Shown here: in pieces, positions 56,552-64,000 of the stretch
How positions within the stretch are numbered: the stretch's first letter is position 1
Layout of the letters: every line of letters starts with the position of its first letter
Assembly (NCBI GenBank): GCA_964017235.1
Contig: OZ024936.1
Coordinates: 35,982,040 to 36,046,039 of the forward strand
Direction: 5' to 3'
DNA length: 64,000 nt
From: Sabellastarte sp. h YS-2021
Lineage: Eukaryota; Annelida; Polychaeta; Sabellida; Sabellidae
Translations under genes and position numbers: made by a program
The notes under the pieces: model-generated
The model's input: only the letters and a program-made list of their open reading frames with translations
The model's database searches: none
What the model was told of the DNA's origin: nothing

Positions 56552-56590
56552 GCTCGGCGGGAGATACACACCACGGCAGTGGTCTTGACA
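56552..56590 (+). repeat. 3' terminus of an ATCTCCC-family element inside element D
   Basis: GGCGGGAGATACACACCACG followed by GCAGTGGTCTTG resembles the 3' end at 42898-42931. It closes the 133-bp array, so that array may have arrived as part of an ATCTCCC-type element nested in D, whose 5' end is no longer visible. Confidence 0.4.
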
Positions 56591-57001
56591 AAAAATTTTG
56601 TCTCCCCAAAAATGGTGGCCATTTTGAATTTTCAAAGTTTTTGCAAAACACAAAAATGCTTATAACTCGAAAACCGTGCTATATGGAGCGAACTCAACAA
56701 AATTTTGGACCTGCTGGGTATCTCTGCAGAGTAGCCATGCCAATTTTCAAAATATTTTTGTCTCGCCAAATATAGCGGACATTTTTAATTTTTTTATTTT
56801 TTGCAAAACACAAAAATGCTTATATCTTGAAAACCGTGCTAGATAGAGCAGACTGCGCTGACTTTGGTTGCCACAACAATATAAGGCTAGAAACGAAGCA
56901 TTTTCTTAATACTTTAGCACTCACCTTTATATCCTTTTCGGGACGCTTTGTTTTTGCTATGCAAAAACATTATCTTTTTTTTTTGCGAGCGATCCTCTAG
57001 T

Positions 57002-57330
57002 TGCATTTACATCATTATGTTAAAATATGTTTTGAGCTACTTTTTACATAGATGCAACATGGTGAGTAACTTTGGAGTCTATCCCAATAGCTAAGTGAGC
57101 AATAGCTACTTTATGACTTTTTATCGCTTAAAACTTGAAAAGTGTTACATTTAGAGCAGTTTGTTGAAATACATTGTTCAGGTACTTTTAGCAAGCTACA
57201 ACATGGTCAAAAGTTTAGTAGTCTATCTCCATAGCTGAGTGAGTAATGTCTGGTTTCACACTTTTCAAAAGTTACCTTATGAGTAAATGGCTTGTATCAT
57301 CAAAAGTATTGCAGCTACGCAATTTCATTA
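57002..57330 (+). repeat. Continuation of the 155-bp satellite array
   Basis: Two diverged units (TGAGCTACTTTTTACATAG; AGTGAGCAATAGCTACT) continue the array interrupted at 53572. Confidence 0.7.
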
Positions 57331-58536
57331 AATGTCAGACAAGGGACGTATGTTTGTATAGAGGAGAAGTTGGAAGGGGCCGGCAGCTCTGCTGGCTCCC
57401 ACTTTCACTATTGCTTATAGTTGCCAACCACTAAGCAGATTCTCTTCACATTTGGCACATGTATGAAGTAGCCCAGCAAAATTTTCTGAATATGTTGTCA
57501 TGACATTTTGACCAATCAGAAAAGTCACATGACCAAAAACATGTTTTTAAAAGAGGTGACCTTGTCCAGATGATAACTTAAAAGTGCTTCACCTATTCAC
57601 ATGAAATTTTGCAAGTAAGTTTGGTATATAGATGTCTGGAAAAATCATTAACCTTTGGAAGTGATATGATACAAAATGGCCGACTTATTATCAATTAACT
57701 AAACACCACAATTTTTCTTTACAATGAAATTGAAAAAGCTTTAATATCTCAGAAATGGTACAAGAATTTTGGCCCACAGGTTATATGTAGAGTCATTTGT
57801 TACTTTTTGCCAAAAATCATTTTTCCTGCTATGTTTGGCGTCCATCTTGAATTTTGCATAAAACTCAAAAATGCATTGAAACGGTGCGAGGTACAGCGAT
57901 TTTGACAAAATTTTTGCCCCCAGGGTATATGCAGAGAGGTTCGGCCCTTTCGCCAAAACTCATTTTTCCCAGCCATCATGAATTTCTGCATAAAACTCAA
58001 AAATGCCTTTTTCTCTGAAACGGTGTGAGGTGGAATGATCTTGACGAAATTTTTCAGTCCCCAGGGTATACACAGAGTCGTCTGGCACTTTTTGCTGAAC
58101 TTGTTTTCCCGCCACTTTTGGTGGCCATCTTGAATTTCTGCATTAAACACAAAAACCTCAGAAATGGTGCAAGATAGAATGATTTCAACAACATTTTTGA
58201 CCCCTAGGGTATACAAAGTCATCGGCCACTTTTTGTCAAAAATTGTTTTTCTGCCATATTTGGTGGCCATCTTGAGATTCTGTGTAAAATGATAAAATGC
58301 ATTTATCTTGGAAGCAGTGCAGGATAGAGCAAGTTCGATGAAATTTTTTGGCCCACAGGGTACATGCATAGTCATCTGGCACTCATTCTAGAAAGTATTT
58401 TTGTGCCAATTTTTGCAGGCTGGTTGAATTTGCAGAGCAAAATAGTCATTTCAACAAAATTGTTAATGCTCATTGGGACGCTTTGTTTTTGCTTTGCAAA
58501 AACATTTTCTTTTTCGCTCATGAAGCAGAAGTCTAG
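57331..58536 (+). mobile_element. Satellite-bearing element E, AAGCGTCCC-end family, old copy
   Basis: The 5' hairpin is decayed (AAGGGACGTATGTTTG at 57341), but the subterminal part matches element D (GGAGAAG, CCGGC, GCAGATTCTCTTCACATTTG). Inside are about four very diverged 168-bp satellite units (57700-58390). 3' end: GGGACGCTTTG at 58475-58485, hairpin GTTTTTGC-TTT-GCAAAAAC, end CTAG at 58533-58536. Confidence 0.65.
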
Positions 58537-58604
58537 CTTGAATCATTTGTTCATCTACATTTTGATGAACAATTGCATATTGAAGGGAGCACCTTAACAG
58601 ATAA

Positions 58605-58735
58605 CGTACTTTACTTCTGAATACCATTTGCAGCGCACAACTTTTGTGTCATTTTCTACTTTCACTTGTACTCTGAAGATCAAAACACAAAGTCAGCTGA
58701 CACAGAGCCTGTTTACGGGCACTGATTGTTTGTTG
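58605..58735 (+). repeat. Dispersed direct repeat, copy 2 (partner at 52737)
   Basis: Same 130-bp segment as at 52737-52880. From here on the sequence becomes non-satellite, so this copy probably marks the original locus. Confidence 0.7.
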
Positions 58736-58736
58736 A

Positions 58737-61700
58737 GAACTAGTTTTAAAATTGTATAAAAGTATAAAATCAGCAGCTGTGCAATTTGGCACTGTGATTG
58801 CCTGGGTTGGAAATGAATACCTGGAGTGTTGGTTAAAGAAGTACTTCAAGGTTTCTGACGTCACATTTTTTGTGTAACTTGATGTAGAATCTAAATTGTA
58901 GATATTATTACTATAAAACTTTAACTGTTTTGTCATTTTTTGGCACAAATATTTGTTATTTTGTTTGTACATAGTGTTAATTCATAATGTTTGTGCAATT
59001 TTGTTCATCGATTATGTGTATATTAAACATGTGTTTAAAACTCAACAATATAATGTTGCTTAACCATTATCCAATTCCATCTCTTAAATATTTGATACTT
59101 CACTTAGTTATTTCAATTAAAATTTTAAAGTGTGTAATATGTTTAGCTCTGAATATAAAACATTGTAGTTGTAACTATTATCCACAGTACAGCTGTTATG
59201 CTTACTAGTCAGATTATGATTTCATCCTGTCTTTTTCATGTTAAACATTGTGTTAACTCATCCTACTATTGTGATATACTGTGTTACGCATTAAGTATTT
59301 ATTGCTTTAAAATTATATGTATTTGGTGACCTTCTGTTCTGCAGACCACACCTGGTTATATATGCTTTTGTGTTCCAGGATCTGGTGAACTTCTGATAAA
59401 TTCATAAATTTTTACATCAGGGGCCAGTTTTATAATAGGCATTCATGTGGACTGAGATTTAAAGTTAAGACTTATGTCTTACACCAAAGCTCAGTTTAAG
59501 GTCTTAGACTTAGTGTATTTTACAAAGCAGCAAGTCTAAATTTTGGCTTAGTTTTGAGCTTATTGTTATGTCTGCCTGAAAGCAGGTGTAACTGTTAAAC
59601 AAAGGCTTAAAATGGCCTCCATTTTTTTCTACAATTCAAAATGTGGAATGTCTTGAAAATAACTTAATATACACAACTTTCTTAAGTATATGTTGGAAGT
59701 TTTTATGGGGTTACTAAGTTTTTCATGGTAAAATATAATTTTTCCAACAGTATAATGTGTCAAACTATTGATGGCACCAGTTGTATAGTTTGCACATGAC
59801 ACAGAAAACTATTGTGGTTATTTGGTAAACCAGTCCAAGTTTGGTCTTAGCTTGGTCTTGTGGAAATAATTTAAGAAAAATACAGTAGTTTAACGATTGT
59901 TATGACACAGTATTGGAACATATGAAAGTGAAATTTATTTAGCTTTGCACCCAGGTTCACATATTATAACAGCACAGAAGTCTTTTTGCAGTAAGATTTG
60001 TGTATATTCTGTCAGTAGAAGTTTATATTATGGATAGTGGTATTAAGCAACTTCCTGGTCCAAAAAGCACTGAGCATTATGTCCCAGTTGCTATGTATGA
60101 AATTTAATGTTAAACCTGATGAAGACTTTCGAATTGCCTCAGGTTTTTGTAGATAGACTTAAGAGTGGTCATAATCATGTTTAAAAGTGGAGACATGAAT
60201 GACTTGCACTTGTACAAAACTTGCCACTCACTCGACACCTCCCGTAAATTACCTATGTAGCGCACAGTGCGCTAAGCAAAGTCTATTTTTATTCAATATT
60301 TGTTGGGAAAAAATTCCCTTTTAGCGCACCCATCATGAAACACTTTCCGGGATGAAATTTCGGTCAATCCGGTAGAGAAACAGTGTTTTGACATTTAGAA
60401 ATACCCACTTTCTGTAAATATGGCGGTAGATGAAAACAGACTCGAAAGTCGTGACAAAAACTTCAATTTATTAAGTAAAAATACGTACAATATATGAAAA
60501 ATATTTTTATATTGTGCACTGTCACCGACGAGATTGCTGGGAAAAAGAGGTAGGGTGCGGTTACAAGGGCGGATGCGCTAAATAGGTCATTTACGGCATC
60601 TGTTGAAAAGATTTTCTCACTGCTACTGCCATCACATTATGATCTACCTTTAACATCTCTATGGAAATGATTTTTAGCAAGTATCTGTTTGGGTGTGGAA
60701 CAAATTTTTAGATGCATTAAGTTGATTGTTGACTTTTCTGAATTTCACATGACCCCCCCCCCCCCCCCCCCACAAAACTGTTTTTATTTACACTTGCTGA
60801 TGAAAGGTCTAACACATGTGACCTGTATATTACCAAGTTTAATATCCTGAGCTCAGTTGATAAATAAATGAGTAATTGATGAGTGAGTAATGGCCTGATT
60901 TTACTACTTGACCTGTATGCTGTAACAAAAACCAGCTTTATCCTTTCTTGTAACTTTTGTCATTAATAATATAAAAAATGCTGTGGTATGTATAGTCATT
61001 GGGTGTGGTGCAAATTATTCAAATACATAGACTTAACCTTTTCATTTTTCTCATCTTTATTGTATAAGAATGTAAGCCACTTTCAGAGGACTTTATACAA
61101 TTATCGTTCTTCCATATTTGAAGGACACGTTTGTACAGTTATTTAGTTATAAAAAATTTCCAAAGTTTCAAAAATGTAAGTGAATCTGTTATGATCACAT
61201 GGATTTCTAATGTTTTGTCAGACAGAAACCTGTTTTAGGCTTACTATTTTAGAATGTAAAGTCAACCATTTAAATACTTTGAAAAAGAATAAAATTATGA
61301 TTTCATGATTGAAAATGAAATTATGTGATATTTTTTACAAATGTCCGTTCAAATTATTTAAAAAATTTATTTTTTGTCTCATTAAATATAGTATATTTTT
61401 ATTATTTTTAAAAACCTTAAGTGTCCTCCTCATCAAAAACTGGTTTCAACTTGATTGACTAGATTTAGTAACTGGACAGCCAATGTATCCAGACATCAGA
61501 ACAACAAACCCTGTTGAAAATACAGCCAGACACCTAGATAATGGTGTACTTATGAAGTATGAAGATGTGTGATATTGCTAGTTCTAACCCTGCAGATAAT
61601 AGAGAGCTAACCCTTGTACAATGGAGCTTCCAGTAATGAATCTTGTTACAATTATACACATTAACCATGGTCTACACCAATAAATTTTTTACAAAAAATA

Positions 61701-62199
61701 AACTTTGAATTTGTTTTGCTTCATTCTCTGTATTGTGACTCTAATTGGTGATTTGTAATACATGTGAAATGCCGTTTTCTGGCTAGTGAAATACCTTTAT
61801 TTCAGAAGCAACTCTAATTCAAACAGAATAGTAAATTATTGGCAAAAACTGAACCTTCCAGCAGTATTTTACTGTCACCTACTGTTGAAGTCAATGAAAA
61901 ACAAATAAAATATCAAATGCTGGTACTTGTACACAAGGATATATGGAAATAGGTTTCCAGCAATAATTTGCAAATATATGATCCAGCAATAATTTACTGT
62001 CACCTCACCTACTGTCTTCTAGCAATATAAAACAAATGAAATGGATGCTACATGTATGTACAGACCACGAAAACAGGAAGGAAGACAATTGATTTTCTTA
62101 TTTTAAATTAAATTGTTGAATATTTTATCAAAATACTTACAGTTTGGTTGTGTAAAATATCTGTATAACAATATTTTATAAAATCCAAATAGATTTTAT
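58737..62199. other. Intergenic region without recognised gene
   Basis: AT-rich, no coding frame above background. It contains a MITE-like element (60241-60598), a run of 19 C (60753-60771) and an AATAAA-bearing stretch at 61680-61710 that could be a 3' end of an unseen transcript. Confidence 0.55.
60241..60598. mobile_element. MITE-like element with about 22-bp terminal inverted repeats
   Basis: Left end CCGTAAATTACCTATG-TAGCGCA (60242-60264) and right end, read on the minus strand, CCGTAAATGACCTATT-TAGCGCA (60574-60596). Additional GCGCTAA and TTAGCGCAC motifs occur inside. No clear target-site duplication and no coding capacity. Confidence 0.65.
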
Positions 62200-63348
62200 T
62201 ATGTCCACCCCACTTGACGAAATCGATCTATCTTGCACGGTTAAGGAGATAGAAGCAAATTTGTATTTTGCCATTTTTGGCAAAAATTCGAAAATTCAAA
62301 ATGGCTGCCATTTTTGGGAAGAGGAAAATTTTTTTGAAAATTGCCAAGAGTACATTGCTCAGATACCCTGTGGGTCGAAAATTTCGACGAAATCACTCTA
62401 TCTCACACGGTTAAGGAGATAGGAGCAAATTTGTGTTTTTCCATTTTTGACGAATATTCAATATGGCCACCATATGTGGGAAAAGGAAAATTTTTTGAAA
62501 ATTGCCAAGAGTACACTGCGCAGATACCATGTGAGTCGAAAATTTTGACGAAATCGCTCTATCTTGCACGGTTAAGGAGATAGAAGCAAATTTGTGTTTT
62601 GCCATTTTTGGCAAAAATTCGAAAATTCAAAATGGCCGCCATTTTTGGGGAGGGGAAATTGTTTTTGAAAATTGCCAAGAGTACATTTCTCAGATACCCC
62701 GTGGGTCGAAAATTTCGACGAAATCGCTCTAACTCGCACAGTTAAGGAGATAGAAGGAAATATGTGTTTTGCCATTTTTGGCAAAAATTCGAAATTTTCG
62801 ACTCACAGAGTATCTGAGCAGTGTACTCTTGGCAATTTTCAAAAATTTTTCCTTTTCCCACATATGGCGGCCATATTGAATTTTCGTCAAAAATGGAAAA
62901 ACACAAATTTGCTCCTATCTCCTTAACCGTGCGAGATAGAGCGATTTCGTCGAAATTTTCAACCCACAAGGTATCTGAGCAATGTACTCTTGGCAATTTT
63001 CAAAAAATTTTCCTCTTCCCAAAAATGGCGGCCATTTTGAATTTTCAAATTTTTGCCAAAAATGGAAAAACAGAAATTTGCTTCTATCTCCTTAACCGTG
63101 CAAGATAGAATTTTCGACCCAACCAATGCAAAAAGGCATGAAGCTGAAATAATTTACATGTATACTAATAAATATTTAAGCATCATTGATATATTTTACA
63201 AATAAAACAGGATCTTGTAAGACTACTGTACAATTTTTGCAAAAGGTTCATGGAGTGGACATTACACATGATAATGTGTGTTCTTCTATGCTATCCTGTT
63301 TCTATTCATATGTCGCAGCTACTATCAACAGGGCGTCCTATTTCTAGT
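62200..63348 (+). mobile_element. Satellite-bearing element C, GTCCACCCC-end family, with inverted satellites
   Basis: 5' end TATGTCCACCCC at 62200-62211 keeps only one arm; it runs straight into satellites in minus orientation (62212-62790), which flip to plus orientation (62795-63115). The last about 230 bp equal element A, with GGAGTGGACATTA at 63253-63265, hairpin ACACAT-GATA-ATGTGT and end CTAGT at 63344-63348. Confidence 0.68.
62212..63115. repeat. 168-bp satellite in head-to-head arrangement
   Basis: About 3.5 units in minus and 2 in plus orientation. 62341-62545 is nearly the reverse complement of 62792-62996, including the rare CACATATGG variant of the ATGGCGGCC block, so the two arms are recent copies of each other. 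Confidence 0.85.
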
Positions 63349-63790
63349 ATTATTAAATGAACTACTACAAACTACTAGTTTGCTCATCCACTGTGTACGC
63401 TTCAAACTTAAAATACGTCTTCTCCCTTTGAAATCCAAATTCAAACTGCGTAGTTACAGATAAACCCCTGTATTTAGAAACGTATATTTAGAAACCTATA
63501 TTTCTTTTGAAAATAAGGTAATTTTATTTCACTTTATAAAATATTTATAAATATTAAATACTATGACCACAAGAAATATTGACAAAGACTGCACAGGATG
63601 CAGTTGAATATTTTATAAAAATACTTAGTTAGCTAGTTTTAAATATCCATATAACAATTATGTCTGTAACCATCTTTGCAAGTGTTTTGCAAATGGGCGA
63701 TAGTTTACAGACCTTAATTCCCAGTACTGTCCAAATTTGACTCCGTCTTTGGCGGAAAGCCAGCCACAGCACCCTTGTTTTAAAATATTG
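63349..63790. other. Short spacer, nothing recognised
   Basis: AT-rich sequence between element C and the SINE; no gene or repeat identified. Confidence 0.5.
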
Positions 63791-63794
63791 CTTG

Positions 63795-64000
63795 GGGGCC
63801 ACGGTGTCGCAGTGGCAGCACACTGGTCTCTCAACTCTGAGGTCAGAGGTTCAAGCCACGGACCCTATGTGGGAAAGTTGGTAGTTTCTTACCAATGGTC
63901 AGCTGTTTACATTTTATAAGTACAAAAATTGGACCAACTGTGTGTACTGGTTTTCTCTGCCCATAAAACTACCGGTCGTGATGTGACCTTTACAGCGTTG
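63795..64000 (+). mobile_element. tRNA-derived SINE, cut by the window end
   Basis: tRNA-like head with A-box-like TGTCGCAGTGG (63805-63815) and B-box-like GGTTCAAGCC (63848-63857), 43 bp apart, then an unrelated body (ACCAATGGTCAGCTG, ACTGTGTGTACTGG, CGGTCGTGATGTGACC). The anticodon region and acceptor ends do not pair as in a working tRNA. Confidence 0.6.

Larger units (their letters stand above)
53573..57001 (+). mobile_element. Satellite-bearing element D, AAGCGTCCC-end family
   Basis: 5' hairpin with arms AAGCGTCCC and GGGACGCTT around GTAA (53574-53595). Subterminal unique part to about 53930, 170-bp satellite, 133-bp satellite, again 170-bp satellite, then 3' arm CGGGACGCTTT (56939-56949), a hairpin GTTTTTGC-TAT-GCAAAAAC (56950-56968) and end CTAGT (56997-57001). 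Flanks join to an undisturbed 155-bp satellite unit with no duplication, so the insertion left no target-site duplication. Confidence 0.75.

Noticed and set aside
61680..61710. AATAAA as the poly(A) signal of the GAREM-like gene
   Set aside because: It lies 17 kb past the stop codon with many elements between; no evidence for such a long 3' UTR.
62201..63108. Several 60-95-codon frames on both strands
   Set aside because: Mirror images of the inverted satellite units, not genes.
63795..63870. Functional tRNA gene
   Set aside because: Only the A and B boxes are tRNA-like; stems do not pair and a non-tRNA body follows, as in a SINE.

Overview
This is a gene-poor, repeat-dense stretch of a eukaryotic, almost certainly animal, genome. 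It has one spliced gene with canonical GT-AG introns, tRNA-derived SINEs, LINEs with poly(A) tails and target-site duplications, DIRS-type tyrosine-recombinase retrotransposons, a Mutator-type element, and several families of satellite-bearing DNA elements. The last type recalls the pearl/Helitron-like elements I remember from bivalves. A marine invertebrate, probably a lophotrochozoan such as a mollusc, is my best guess; the window alone does not prove it.

Bases 1-17178 are a retrotransposon graveyard. Three DIRS-like elements lie in the same orientation: a 5'-cut, decayed copy (1-3987), a nearly complete copy (3988-10333) with inverted terminal repeats, an internal complementary region, gag, Cys-rich ORF, RT/RNase H/methyltransferase-like and tyrosine recombinase frames, and a third decayed copy (12158-16870). 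The third sits inside a minus-strand satellite-bearing element (11362-17178).

Bases 21893-44566 hold the only host gene recognised: a six-exon, plus-strand gene whose spliced frame encodes 601 aa with a CABIT-type N-terminal half and a C-terminal SAM domain ending in WRPKI-S. It is a GAREM-like adaptor (GRB2-associated regulator of ERK signalling). All splice phases agree. Its introns are full of repeats: intron 1 has a 74-copy 50-bp minisatellite, LINE tails and a SINE; intron 2 has a 31-bp minisatellite, a LINE fragment and a Mutator-like element with a transposase relic; intron 4 is nearly filled by one satellite-bearing element with nested insertions.

Bases 44567-64000 contain no recognised host gene. 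They are dominated by elements with a shared plan: a palindromic 5' end, interchangeable internal satellite arrays, one arm of the palindrome repeated in inverted sense near the 3' end, and a CTAGT-like terminus. One of these carries a young 5'-truncated LINE with a 979-codon open frame, a 36-nt poly(A) and a 12-bp duplication. At least four families (arms GTCCACCCC, AAGCGTCCC, GTATCCCCGA, ATCTCCC) occur here. This modular system, including the same satellite monomers carried by different end types, is the most unusual feature of the window.
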